Part shown: positions 20,767 to 32,005 of the stretch, in pieces
How positions within the stretch are numbered: the first letter of the stretch is position 1
Layout: each line of letters opens with the position of its first letter
Source of the DNA: Erpobdella octoculata
Taxonomy: Eukaryota; Annelida; Clitellata; Hirudinida; Erpobdellidae
DNA: 64,000 nt
Assembly: GCA_963978895.1 (NCBI GenBank)
Contig: OZ022247.1
Location: forward strand, 14,206,312-14,270,311
Direction of reading: 5' to 3'
Program-made: the position numbers and the translations under genes
The notes under the pieces: model-generated
What the model was told of the DNA's origin: nothing
The model's database searches: none
The model's input: the letters and a program-made list of their open reading frames with translations, nothing else

Positions 20767-21496
20767 CCTTTCTGTCCACAGTTTATAATAGTTAATACAT
20801 AAAGTGAGTAGAGAAACAAGCGAACCATTGAAAACTTCGTTTTTAAATCCTTTTCTATTAACGTCACAGCGTTTGCTTGCCATACGCTGCGACACTTTAT
20901 CACTTAAAAAACTATTTTTCCGTTATTCAATCAAGTTAAAATTTGGTGGGTTTATTGGCTGCTAAAGACATTCTATTAAATTTTAAAAATGATTGGACAA
21001 ATTTTGAGTAAATGATAGATTAAAATCAATTAAATCTTTAAAAAAAATTTTTTTTAAGATATAAAAGATTTTTAAAAACGCAGTTTTTAAAGTTTTCTTG
21101 TTTTGAAATTTTTGTTAGGTCACGTCTAAGCACTACCATGCTTTTCTTATCAAGATAATTTTTCCTAGAAAAATAATTTGTTCGTTAAAATTTACAATAC
21201 AAAAAGAAAAAATAAGCGGCAACTTAACCGAGGTTATTGTGTGTACCTTAGAACCATAATATAGAAAAACTGTTTAAAATATAAATATAAAAAGATTCAG
21301 CTAACATTTTTTCGGTAGATTCAGTTTCAGTTAAAGTAACAGAATCTAACATTTCGACGATGACTTTGTGAAAACCATTTGGCAAAAGCAGTAAGATTTG
21401 AAGTTTATGAGTTTATTCATTATATGAAGCACAGGAAACGGCGGAGAAAGACAAAAAACCGATGCGAACAAGTTGACTAATATTTACGGTTGAATT
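20767..21496. other. Non-coding DNA with a decayed dispersed-repeat copy
   Basis: 20815-21010 repeats segments of 18905-19200 (GTTTGCTTGC, CCGTTATTCAATCAAGTT). Nothing is recognised after that. Confidence 0.4.
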
Positions 21497-21664
21497 GACG
21501 TTATAAAAAAATAATATTTCTATATTTCATTTACAACGAAAAACGTAGCGGGCGCATTATTTTTTATAACCATTTGTTTTATTAAAGTTTTTGATGTTGT
21601 AGCTTATAATGTGCCCGCAACGTTTTCCATTGTATATGAATTATAGGAATATTATTTTATACTT
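21497..21664. repeat. Imperfect inverted repeat
   Basis: Left arm 21497-21566 and right arm 21608-21664 pair imperfectly, with AAAACGT.GCGGGC.CATTA at the inner end and AATAATATT near the outer end. The loop is about 40 bp. A MITE is likely, but no target duplication is clear. Confidence 0.65.
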
Positions 21665-21834
21665 TTTAGGGCGCCAGTAAAACGTTGTTTTTTTAAATGT
21701 ATTTTTTATAATCTAAAAATTATTTTCTACTTTTTCGTTTTTGATGGGTGAAATTTTGTAAGCATTTGAGTTTTTTTGCTAGGTGCCGTTGAATTTAAAA
21801 TCTTATAACATTTTTACTTCTTTTCACTAGGTGT

Positions 21835-22093
21835 TAAAATCGGGTAGATGTTTAAAAAAACACCATCGTATTGGATTCGACACTTAGTAACATATATAAG
21901 CTAGTAAGAAATAGACATCTATGTAACTCCGCCTCGCTAATTGCGAGCCAGTCCCAAGCCTGGAGAAAGGAGGAGGGAAAAGTAAAAAAGATCAAATTCT
22001 GATCCACGACAAGATGCTTAAGTGCTTCCTACATACAGCCATTAGAGTCTTAAAAAACCTGGTGTAAAGGACTATAAACTATTATATAAAAAA
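21835..22093 (+). repeat. SINE or LINE-tail copy (GTATTGGATTCGACAC family)
   Basis: It runs from GTTTAAAAAAACACCATCG through ATTGGATTCGACAC, GCGAGCCAGTCCCAAGCC, GTGCTTCCTACATA and CCTGGTGTAAAGGACTAT to a poly-A-like end. The minus-strand copy at 41558-41815 matches throughout. The motif CAGTCCCAAGCCTGGA resembles 3' regions of RTE-like LINEs. No A/B boxes were recognised. Confidence 0.7.
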
Positions 22094-22209
22094 AGACATC
22101 TATGTGCAGTATGTATGCAACGTTTTAATTTAATTTCATATTCGCGGACAGACACCGTCTCAAACAACTAAGTGACCTAATAAAAACGTTGTAAAAAAGA
22201 AGAAAAAAA

Positions 22210-22400
22210 GTGGCGCTTGTTCAATTTGTTTTTTTTTTAATTGAATTATGTAATGTCATCCAACATAAAGCTATGCTGAAAGTTTCAGCTTCCTAGCTAG
22301 TCAAAAAGCTGGTTAAATTTTACTTGCAAGATTTGTGTACAGAGAAAGCTACACACACAAACAGAGATTGTAACCTAAATAAAAGTTTGTACAAATAGAA
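22210..22400 (+). repeat. Dispersed repeat with (AC)n core, 5'-clipped
   Basis: It matches 10500-10690 nearly base for base (GTCATCCAACATAAAGCTAT, CAAAAAGCTGGTTAAATTTT, CAGAGATTGTAACCTAAAT) but has a shorter AC core. It starts where the left third of the family would be missing. Confidence 0.8.
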
Positions 22401-22539
22401 TTAGGCAAAGTTATTATAGTTACCGTTAGGCTAGTTGTTAATGATTTTAAACTAGTAGGTTTGTCTATAAAATAGTCAGAAAACATGTTACAAAGATAGC
22501 AAGTTCATGTGTCGAACGGCAATTTACTTATTTTGTAAA

Positions 22540-23090
22540 TTAATTAATTTTTTGGAGACATTTTTTCTTGAAACTCTCAGCAAACATAAATGTTGTTTTG
22601 AGGAACTCGAGCTCAGGGCCGGATTAACCCATTTTAGTGCCCAAGACACAAACCGACAGGGTGCCCCCTACTGCCCGGGGCCCCTGATCTTTCATTGACC
22701 ATGAACGCTGGTATGTTCAATCATATGCGAAGAAAACAGTTGTTAACAAATATATTTGTAGTTTGTACTACTATTGCTCATATAAAACCTACAATAAAGT
22801 ATTTCTGTATTAAAATTCAGTTATTTCTAAACCCATTTCTTGAGGACCTGTGGTGCCCCCCCAAACGCTTGGTGCGCAAGGCATGTGCTTTGTTTGGTAA
22901 ATGGTTAATCCAGACCTGGTCGAGCTGCACAGTTTTTTTCAAAGTCGGCAATGTCGATAAGGCTAGTAGCATTGACTGCGATGATAAGACGGTGATCCGA
23001 AATTAAACCAGCATTTTCAGCAGGCACATCAGCTACAGCGAGTTGATGGCTGTATGCAGCAATGTCTAGCAGATGACACGTGGCATTAGT
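22540..23090 (-). pseudogene. LINE endonuclease fragment split by a hAT MITE
   Basis: On the minus strand the translation includes DTCHLLDIAAYSHQLAVADV, then LISDHRLIIAVNATS, then ADFEKNCAAR. The S-D-H motif is the last catalytic box of the apurinic-type endonuclease of LINEs, and the preceding text fits the strand before it. The MITE at 22614-22918 interrupts the continuation. No reverse transcriptase follows, so this is an isolated relic, probably L2/CR1-like. Confidence 0.65.
22614..22918. mobile_element. 305-bp hAT MITE
   Basis: The ends are CAGGGCCGGATTAACCCATT and, reverse-complemented, CAGGTCTGGATTAACCATTT. Flanks are CTCGAGCT (22606-22613) and GTCGAGCT (22919-22926), 7/8 identical. 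It contains GGTGCCCCCC-type GC-rich subterminal runs and no transposase. Confidence 0.85.
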
Positions 23091-24616
23091 TCAAACCTAT
23101 CAAAACCTTCCGCCATTCCGAAAACAAATGAAACAACACCAGTTTCAGAATAATTAAAACCAGAGTGGAAAGTTATCAACATTATCCATTTAAAGATGTT
23201 GACAAATTTGTTGTGAAACCGACACGAAGAAATTGACATCTTTGTTGCTTTAAGATAATTTAAAAAAACACTTATAACAATTATATTTGATCTTTATTTT
23301 CAGCGCGTTTGGTTGTTGCTTAAGTTTGTTTATCTGCTGTAAAATAAGCGTGCTGGCATCCTTTTCAATATATTTACTTAAAAAATGAGCTAGGGTAAAA
23401 TTGTATCATTTTGATTTATTTTGTCTCAGAGAACAATTTATGAAACATTCGCCCTTCTGTTTGCAATCCATTTTTTCATTGTGAAAACGGACTGGCGAAT
23501 ATTTAATAAACTGCTATTAAGAGAACGTTAATATGTATCTAATTATTACTAAGTCTAAATGATAATTAAACAGCATATAGATATTAAAATTAGTTAATTT
23601 TTGTTCTAAGCAATATTTTAATATAATAATTATTTGTCTATTGTAATTTTTTTATGGGTCCGTAATAAAGTTGGTAATCACTTAATCACATTTCACTCAT
23701 TTTTCAATAAGCATTTGATTTGAAATTTGGAATATAGAGTGTCGTATTTTGAATACCTGAGTTATATTCATTTAAAAATTTAATAATCACAATTTAAATT
23801 AGTATACGTGATATATTTGCTGGAAAAATTTTTCATTTTAATCAATATATTCAGGCCCGTAGCTAGCGGGGGCTGCAGCCTCCCACTAAAAATTTAAGCC
23901 CCCCACTAGAGTTTTTGGCTGGTTTTTCACCTTATTTACACCTAAGCCAGCCAAGTGATGATGAAGTTTCATAATCAGGGATTGGACTTAGTCTTACAAT
24001 ACTATAATAACTTCAATCTTACAGTTTTGGACCAAGAAAGAAGCTAATTCAGCTTAGCTGACAAACTTTGGATTTTGATTTTTGAACAACTCTCAATAAC
24101 TCAAACTATTTTCATAATTTTGTATTTTTTAGTGCTAGTCTGACAGTGCAATACTATTAAACCCAATGTTGCTGAACTGATTAATTCGAAGAAACAATTT
24201 AAATCTTACTGTTAAACCACTCAATTTGTGTAACAATATAAGTATAATGATATACTTGATATATAATCTAATCTTTAATTTAGATTGCTTAGAAACTGGT
24301 GTAAAGGTTTTATGTGTAACACATGAATTTATGTGTAGTAACTCAAAATGAGAAGCTAAACTAAATAGTACACTTTTTATAATGTGGTCTGATCTTTGTC
24401 AAGACAAATATTTAAACACAATTTTATTTTATTGATTTCTTGGCATTTGATACAGATGTACAAGTTTTTATCAAAAATAAAATAAGCAAGTTATCGTATT
24501 GTGGACTATAACAGTTGTTTTAATTAATAATTAAATTTGGACAATTTGATTCAGTGCTGTCATCACAGTGGTGTGCCATGCAAGCATCAAAAATAAAGAT
24601 TGTGGATAACAACAAG
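23091..24616. other. Unassigned AT-rich DNA with one lone transposon end
   Basis: CAGGCCCGTAGCTAGCGGGG at 23853 looks like a hAT-type left end with a GC-rich subterminal run. No right end was found. The rest shows no coding or repeat structure that I can support. Confidence 0.4.
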
Positions 24617-24756
24617 CAGAGTCGTAGCAAGCTATATTGGCGCCCTGTGCGAGTTACATTTTTTGGCACCCCTTAAAAAAATTGGAAGAGTGAAACAATT
24701 GATAAAACATTTTAATTTTCTATAAAACATTAAAAAAATTAATTTTTCTTATTTAG

Positions 24757-24880
24757 GTGAATTTATCACCTGTAACAGTCAAAACACTTGATGCTGATCG
24801 AACATCTTCTACAATTGCTGAACATGGAAATTTGAAACATTCAATCTCAGAGAAAATTTCAGACTCATTGATGTCTTCGC
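24757..24880 (+). other. Exon-like frame behind a splice-acceptor-like tract
   Basis: TTTTTCTTATTTAG at 24743-24756 resembles a 3' splice site and is followed by an open frame: LSPVTVKTLDADRTSSTIAE, then HGNLKHSISEKISDSLMSS. The frame is cut by the inner hAT at 24881 and would stay open for a further 30 or so codons past its right end. I do not recognise the protein. It may be part of the outer transposon or a captured exon. Confidence 0.3.
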
Positions 24881-26275
24881 CAGCCCCGCAACTACGGGGG
24901 GGGCGAGGAGGAGCAAAGTCCCCCTTAGAAGATATTTCGCCCCCCTCCTGGAAAATTTTAAGATATGTAGTTTTTTTTAAATGTCTAAACCTGTTAACGG
25001 TTACAGAAGTATATAGCTGGACAAAACAGCATATTTCGCCCCCCCCCCGAAATTCTAAGATCCTTTTTCAAATTTTATAAACCTGTTAACCGTTTAAGAA
25101 ATTCATAGCTAGATAAGACAGCGGATTTCGCCCCCCCCCCTGAAAAATTCTATGACATGTACTTTTTAACTTTATAAACCTGTTAATTTTTAGCTAGATA
25201 TGGCAGCGTTTTTCGCCCTCACTTTTCTCTGAAAACTTCTAAGCTATGTACTTTTTTGAAGTTTATAAGCCTGTAAACCGTTATACAGGTACATAGCTGG
25301 ATAAAACAGCGTATTTCGCCCCTCCCCCAAATTCTAAGATATGTACTTACTTTTTCGAACCTTATAAACCTGTTAACTGTTATACAAGTTCGTAGCTGGA
25401 TAAAGCAGCGGATTTTGCCCCCCTCCTGAAAAATTCTAAGACATGTATTTTTTGAAATTTATAAACCTGCTAATTTTTAGCTAGATAAGGCAACGTATTT
25501 CGCCTTCCCCCTCTCTGAAAAATTCTGAGCTATGTACTTTTTTGAACTTTATAAGCCTGTAAACCATTATACAGCTGGCTAAAGCAGCGTATTCCGCTCC
25601 CTTAAAAAATTTATGATAGGTACTTTTATAAGTTTTTATTAACTTTCACTTCAGGGGGTCCCACTAAACCATCATAGGGTTTAGTGCGCTTATCCATAAA
25701 AAACTCACTCCAACCTCAAAAACCTAAAATATCAGAATAGATGCTTAAAGTGTACCTATAAAAAGTTGCAGACTGTGTTTAAACTGAAAAACAAAACAGA
25801 TAATTAATTCTGTAATGCAAAGATTTACGATAAATATTGATTATTTTATTTAATGCACTTTTTGTTGTTATATTTTTATAAACCTTCTCCCACGAAATTA
25901 AAGCAACATTGACAAATTTTTAACAAAGGTGTCCAGGAATAAAGATCAATCTAATTTGACCTGAAACTATCATTAATATCCATTACAGTTCCAATCACCG
26001 TAACAAAGCAAGCTTTTACTATTCGTTGTAAAAAATCATTAGCAGGAATACGCAAAACTATTCCAGCCAATGAAAAGTACACAGAGTGGAAATCCAAAAT
26101 TATGTCATAAAATAATAAACGATATGAGTGTTGCTGATACACCTTGGTTTTAAATTTAATGTTTACACTGTTTTTCAACTCCTAATATAATTTTAGTGTT
26201 TTTCAACCATTTTCATTTCGCCCCCTTTAGCAATAGCTCGCCCCCCCCAGAGCATGACGTCTAGTTGCGGAACTG
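24881..26275. mobile_element. hAT element (inner), perfect 8-bp target duplication
   Basis: The ends are CAGCCCCGCAACTACGGGG and, reverse-complemented, CAGTTCCGCAACTAGACG; both are followed by GGGGGGGGCGAG. Flanks are GTCTTCGC on both sides (24873-24880 and 26276-26283), a perfect 8-bp duplication. It contains a tandem array (24940-25640) and no recognisable transposase. Confidence 0.9.
24940..25640. repeat. Tandem array of about 95-bp units with C-runs
   Basis: About seven diverged units each contain a TTTCGCCCCCCC run, GAAAATTCTAAGA.ATGTAC, TTTATAAACCTGTTAAC and TAGCTGGATAA. The units begin near 24942, 25035, 25127, 25211, 25314, 25413, 25498 and 25590. The array lies wholly inside the inner hAT element. 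Confidence 0.8.
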
Positions 26276-26469
26276 GTCTTCGCTGTATTTTTATGCTAAT
26301 TTTAATTTAACAGCAGCTTTCTGGAGTTCCGGTATAAAAATGACATCAAAGGAAACGTCAGCATTCTAAAAAGCATTCTTCAGTCATTCGCGAATGAAAG
26401 TGAAGTATTGATTGAAATTAAATTAAATTGATAAAAGAATATAAAAATGACATAAAAATTGGGTGGCAT

Positions 26470-26670
26470 GTAAAGTAAAGTAAAGTAAAGTAACATGGTT
26501 TAGAGTGGTTCAGAAGGCTGAAGCCTGTGTGAGAACCACTACAACATTTAGAGTCAGTTGTTTATGGTGCGCGCCTCCCCACACCCCCTGCGGACGCTGA
26601 TGACGCGGTGAGATTCGAACCGCCGACCTTTAGGCCAACAGGCGAACGCTTTACCACATGACCACCATGT
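26470..26670 (-). mobile_element. tRNA-derived SINE
   Basis: On the minus strand the head reads TGGTCATGTGGTAAAGCG (A-box-like) and, 35 bp on, GGTTCGAATCTCACC (B box), spaced as in a tRNA gene. An unrelated body follows, and the tail is (CTTTA)n. A tRNA gene would end after the B box and T arm, so this is a tRNA-headed SINE. Tail and head suggest RNA polymerase III transcription and LINE-assisted insertion. No unambiguous target duplication was found. Confidence 0.75.
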
Positions 26671-27012
26671 TTTGAAAATTAACTGGTTTAAAAATTAAAT
26701 TATCAAAAAGAATTTAAATTGTTAATTCTCTTTGATTTTGCCAATATTTCAGTGTTGGCGGCATGGTGGTGATGATGATGTTAGTGGGGCTGGTGATTTA
26801 ATTGAGTTATGGCTGGTAGAACTGTCAGAATTTTAGAGAATTTTTGCAGCGTGTCGTGAAATTTGATAATTTCGCTGGTAAAATGTTGAAGAAATAAACG
26901 CAAAAAATGTATTAATTTTTTTTATTTATGTTTATTATTAGCGCCCCCATGACGCCGGCGCCCTGTGCGATGGCACAGCACGCACAACCCTTCCTACGGT
27001 ACTGACAACAAC

Positions 27013-27751
27013 CTGCTATTTGACAAAATTGCCTGTGAAAATTGTTAATTTTTGTAATTACGAGCAACAATATTGTAACTCTTAGAAAACCTAAAATCAC
27101 ATAATAGGATATCCAAAATTGGATGCCATTTTGTGCCAAATGCTACAACTGCTTTGGAGAATCTCTTACGGACCTGAATATAGTTTGGGGGCTCTATCTA
27201 AAAAACTACAAAGTTGAAAATTGAGTTGTTAATAATAATAATATTGTAGTGTGCCGGCCTTTTAAGCTCAGCACACGCTGACCAGTTTTTGCTGGTACCA
27301 GTCGTTTGGCACCAGAATCTGCATTGTGTGTCAAGGAATACACATTCAGGAATTATGTTAATTTATGCGCGTCGAGATTTTATAGCCAGGTTTTGCTGGC
27401 AGATACATGTTCTATTTCTCTCCAGAACTGGTCGAGAAAACTCACGCTCTGATTGGATGATTGGTTTGTTAAATCTTATTTTAAAAAAATAAGAGTTACC
27501 ATGGAGTGGACCAATGATAAAGTGCTTGAATTGATCAAGCTTTTAAAAAAAACCTATATGTTTATTACCTAAAAAGTTCATTGCATCATTATTTGATGCT
27601 AAATTAAACAAACAGTCGCCCAGATGATTGGGCGCGTTGTTTTATACCGGATTCATCGGATTCATTTGACACGCTTTGCTCCTATTGGTTCAGGCTCAAC
27701 TCTAACGCTCGACCCCCTACTTAGTGCTTACTGCGGTTAACACCAGAATTC
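27013..27751. other. Unassigned DNA, slightly less AT-rich
   Basis: No gene is recognised. GTGTGCCGGCCTTTTAAGC at 27249 and CGCCCAGATGATTGGGCG at 27618 are imperfect palindromes. CCTATTGGTTCAGG at 27681 holds an inverted CCAAT box. They could be promoter elements or transposon ends, but nothing downstream supports a promoter. Confidence 0.3.
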
Positions 27752-28113
27752 ACTAGACCGATCAATTTAACAACGCGACCAAACGCAACATTACGGAGCT
27801 GCCTAAATGGGTGTTACGAAAAGTTTATTGGAGGAGCAATACTGAAGCCACAATGACAATGATTACTTAAAATAGTCGTAGGATGTTTTCTGAGCCAAAA
27901 AAGTCTATTTAAACAAGTTCAAACAGTTTATTACTAGACCGATCAATTTAACCACGCGACCAAACGCAACATTACGGAGCTGCCTAAATGGGTGTTACGA
28001 AAAGTTTATTGGAAGAGCAATACTGAAGCCGCAATGACAAGGATTACTTAAAATAGTCGTAGGATGTTTTCTGAGCCAAAAAAGTCTATTTAAACAAGTT
28101 CAAACAGCTTATT
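27752..28113. repeat. 181-bp tandem duplication
   Basis: Copies at 27752-27932 and 27933-28113 share ACTAGACCGATCAATTTAAC, CATTACGGAGCTGCCTAAAT and GTAGGATGTTTTCTGAGCC. Only about five differences are seen by eye (for example AACAACGCG/AACCACGCG and GGAGGAGC/GGAAGAGC), so it is recent. No coding frame is apparent. Confidence 0.9.
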
Positions 28114-30206
28114 TCCCCTGAATTCTGATTCATTCAATTTCTTTATTTACACAACACATTGTTCTATTACTTTTTGATGTGAAAAATTACAAGATAGACA
28201 CAGAACTATTCGAGTTACACAATTTTTTGTAAACTCTTCAGTGTTCTATCTAAACCATAGCGGGGCGATTTTGCGATTGCAACTATTGCGCCCAGGTTTT
28301 TATGTTTATAATTTATTCTGTACTTTCAGAGCATTGCATGAACGCGTGTTTTTATTCTTTTAAATTATTATTTTTAATACGGCAGTTTCAGCTTATTTTG
28401 TAACATCTAAATAACTAAGAACATTTTTTTTGTTTTCATTTACATTTTTTAACCACGTGATTTTTGTGAGAACAATAAAAATACTCGTAAAAAATGTTGC
28501 CGTTCTTAACGAGAATGTTTATAGGCAAATGGAGCCACTCACAAAACACGTCGCAACAGGTCCTGCAATTGGTGCGTGATGCAACCGATACTGTGAATTA
28601 AAAAATCGACATAAACCAGGAAAGAAAGTAGAATCTCTTTTCTTCATCACTACCTTGAATTTAAAAAAAGTAATAAAGATACAATGAGACCCTCAACCCA
28701 GCATTCATGGTGACCTCCAGGCGCGGTCCCAGGATTTTCTGGTAGAGGGATGAAACATTTATTGTTGATTGGAAGTCTTATATTATATATTTTTTTAGAT
28801 TTTAAAGTTATCATAAAGTAATGCGTGTGTTGTAAGAAAATTTCGTTTTTGAACATAAGAAATTTGTATGTTCCTATTCAACCTCCATACAGATACATTA
28901 CAAAACAACATTTATATCGTGCCCTTAAAAAAACAATTTTTTCGCAAAGGCGCGCAGTTCATCAATACTTCCTAATCAAAAACTTATGAAAAAGATGTCT
29001 TTAATCTAATTTTAACTTGCTTAATGTCTATAGAATGACGAACATGCACTTTCCTTCAACCTCAGTAAACGCAAATGCAGTACTCAAAGAGTATTAGGTT
29101 TGAAACAAATATTTGACAATTTTGATTGTCAAGTTTAAAAATGACCAATTATGACAGAAAAAATAAATTTCCTCCATCATATATCACACATCTACATGTC
29201 TCACAAAAAACAATCTTGAAGCAACTTTCCTGTCAATATAAAGGGTGTGATCAGTAGTTATTTTTTATTTTTTGGCAGGTTATTGACAATACAAAACCTC
29301 TTTCAAGAAGTTGCTTTTTTAAGATTTTTTTTCCATTTATTTTATTTAGAATATTTATGAAACAATTATTTAAATTTTAATTAAACTTTTTTATTTTGAA
29401 AAAAATGCATTGTTATGAGAAGAGTGAATCGATGTTTTAGGTACTTCTATACACTTCCAAGTTTAAGCTTGGTTGGATAATCGGATTATTGTTAATTTTT
29501 TACTTCCAAAACTTTTCCGCAATGAGGCAGGACCGGCGGTGAAATTATTATAAAAATTTGAAAATAGTTGAATGTTGAACAAAAATCAAACTCATTAAGA
29601 GACTTGTGCTCATTAAATTTTCATTTCTTGTAATTTAGAAATTTGTAAATCATTAATTATTTTCCAGAAAACTAACCCTTTGAAAATAACTTTAATTTTT
29701 TTCAATATTCATAATTCAAAAAATTATTTATTCAATTTTGTGCATCAGCTAATTAGTTATTTTACTTTGTTAAAAAATATAAAAAATTTTTCAAAAGGTA
29801 GTTATGGAAGCTTTGGATAAGCAACAAGTCATCATGCAAATTTAGTTAATGTGTACCTATAGTTTCTTTATTATCGATTTTAGATAACAAAACCAAATTC
29901 GATTAAAAGGTTTAACCAATAAATTTTTGAGTTTTTCAAGTTTGTTAATTTCAGCGAAACGTCTGAAAAATATAAATATGAACAAATAAAAATGATAAAA
30001 TAAAAACAATATTTTTTTAAACTAATGCTTTTAAACAACTGTACTAAAAGGTCAAAGATAGTATTTAAGTGTACATATTGTAATTTTTTAATTAAACTTT
30101 TCGTTTGGAAATTATTTTTATTGTTTAAAATAATTTTGATACACAAACATTTAAACAAAATTGTTTTGTTAAATTTTTTCATCTAAAACGGAAAAATGTA
30201 TTTAAT
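28114..30206. other. Unassigned AT-rich DNA
   Basis: CAGGCGCGGTCCCAGGATTT at 28718 resembles the left end of the hAT at 40290 (CAGTGGCGGATCCAGGATTT), but no right end was found. An ORF of about 100 codons at 29880-30182 (minus) is low-complexity Ile/Leu/Lys-rich sequence and probably chance. Nothing else is supported. Confidence 0.4.
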
Positions 30207-30261
30207 GTCACCCATCGAAGTACTAACCGAGCACGACGTTGCTTAACTTCGTTGATCGGAC
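30207..30261 (-). pseudogene. 5S rRNA fragment
   Basis: The minus strand matches the middle of metazoan 5S rRNA: GTCCGATCA.CGAAGTTAAG, CAACGTCG, GCTCGGTTAGTACTT and GATGGGTGAC, with about three mismatches in 55 bases. This covers the internal control region (A box AAGTTAAGC, intermediate element, C box), while both ends of the 120-nt gene are missing. It is either a 5S pseudogene fragment or the remnant of a 5S-headed SINE. No poly(A) or SINE body is recognised beside it. Confidence 0.8.
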
Positions 30262-30645
30262 ATTTGCGCTGAAACAAATAAACAAACAACAACAAAAACA
30301 TTGCAAGTTAATATAAACGTTGTAAAAACAAGTAAACCGTAAGAAACTTCGTTTTTTTAAATCCTTTTTAATTTTTTAATTCGTAGACTAAAATTTTGTT
30401 GCAACATTTTTTATGATAGAAATTTTATAAAATATTAAAACATTGACCACAATCATTTAAATACTTGATATGTAAATTATGTGAAGATTAAAAATCTATG
30501 AAATTTTTGAATCAATAGGGAATATACAATTTTTTTATTAAAAATTTTTAATTACAAGTATTAAAGATTTTCTGGATTATTTTTCTAATTAACTTAAATT
30601 GTTTCTAATAAATCTGAAAATTTAATTGAATGTGAAGTCTACAAA
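30262..30645 (+). repeat. Left part of a dispersed-repeat copy
   Basis: AAACAAGTAAACCG near 30328 and CTGAAAATTTAATTGAATG near 30614 follow the order of the family copy at 34885-35212. The copy resumes right of the hAT element (TTTGATTGAATAACGGGAAA, 31600-31620), so it was split by it. Confidence 0.5.
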
Positions 30646-30653
30646 AATTTCAA

Positions 30654-31590
30654 AAGTGTTGGGTAAAATCACATTTCAAATGATTTGAAATCAAAATCAA
30701 AATCATTCACTTCAGAGTGATTTTGAAATCAAAATCAAAATCATTTTTTCTTTCCACCAAAAATGATTTCAAATCAAAATCATGATTTTGATGATTTAAA
30801 ATCATGAAATCATTGCTAAAAAGTTTGCGCTTATTAAAATTGCTACTGATGACAATTCTTCTAGAATTCATTACAAGTCGCAAAATCTTTATTTTAAAAA
30901 ATGCTTCGGTTTAATTTCAAGTGTGTTGATTTGTCAAAAAGTGAATCAGAAAGTTTGTTTCTTTTTGGCGTCTCAGTCAAACCTGCTAAAGTCAACAGGC
31001 GCAGATGAAGGAATAAGCGTGTTGTAGTACAGACGAACATCTTCCTGACAATCTGGTATGAATCAATGTGCTGTAAAGAGCAGTCTGTATAAAATAAAAG
31101 GCTTTGCACAAAGTATGATGGTAATGACGAGGAAGACATTATTCTTGGTCCCCGAGAGTTCCTTGTTGACACAGTTACAACACATAGCGATTACCTTTCC
31201 ATCCACTTCTTTAATAATCTTGAAAAAAGTTCCATCTTAAATAATAGGCAAACGAGCTCAATCCATTTTTCAAACAACCTTAACAGCGGAACGTAAACAA
31301 GTAACACGAGTCAGAACAAGAAAGACCGATTAGATACATCGATGAGTAATGAGTAAAAAAATAAGTACAACAATGGTTAAAACCATAAGCTAATAGAATA
31401 AAATTACTACTAAAAAAATATTTTGATTTGATTTTAAATCGTGCAAAATCATTTTCGTCTATGGAAATTTGATCTCAAATCAAAATCAAAATCACGCATT
31501 TTCAAATGATTTCAAATCAAAATAAAAATCACATAATATGATTTAAATCACGATTTCAAATCATTTGATTTCAAATCTTACCCAGCACTG
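30654..31590. mobile_element. hAT element with perfect 8-bp target duplication
   Basis: The left end reads AAGTGTTGGGTAAAATCAC (first base changed from C) and the reverse-complemented right end CAGTGCTGGGTAAGATTTG. The subterminal regions are rich in TTTGAAATCAAAATC in inverted orientation. Flanks are AATTTCAA on both sides (30646-30653 and 31591-31598). The interior has fragments of reading frames but no hAT motif I can name. It is a sister of the element at 54600-55423, which still shows a transposase C-terminus. Confidence 0.85.
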
Positions 31591-31598
31591 AATTTCAA

Positions 31599-31929
31599 TT
31601 TGATTGAATAACGGGAAATTGTTTTTTTTTTTTAAGCGGTAACGGTCCCAACGTATGGCTCACGTTGAAGTTAATATGAAAAATTTGAAAAAATAAAATG
31701 CATTTAAAAAATACTCACGTTGCTCCAAATGAAAAATGGAAAAACTAAATTTCAATTTTCTTTGTTGTATAAAATTTAATTTTTACAAAAATAAAAATAC
31801 TTAGCTTTTTAATTTGTTGTAAATTATAAACATTATTTTTTTTTAATTTTGTCGTCATCTAGCTAAAACAAAATTTTGTTTCATTACTTAAATTTATCTA
31901 TTTTTTAACAAAAATGAAACAAAGAGAAA

Positions 31930-31934
<5 letters not shown>
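31599..31934. other. AT-rich DNA, right part of a dispersed repeat
   Basis: Apart from the repeat continuation near 31600-31620, nothing is recognised. Confidence 0.4.

Positions 31935-32005
<71 letters not shown>

Larger units (their letters stand above)
24617..27004. mobile_element. hAT element (outer) carrying a second hAT element
   Basis: The left end is CAGAGTCGTAGCAAGCTATA and the reverse-complemented right end is CAGTACCGTAGGAAGGGTTG. Both ends share a GGCGCC(C)TGTGCGA block further in. Flanks are ACAACAAG (24609-24616) and ACAACAAC (27005-27012), 7/8 identical. The element also contains a tRNA-derived SINE (26470-26670). No hAT transposase motifs were recognised. Confidence 0.75.

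Noticed and set aside
26581..26670. A functional tRNA gene on the minus strand
   Set aside because: A and B boxes are present, but the sequence continues into a SINE body and a (CTTTA)n tail, and the cloverleaf stems do not pair properly by eye.
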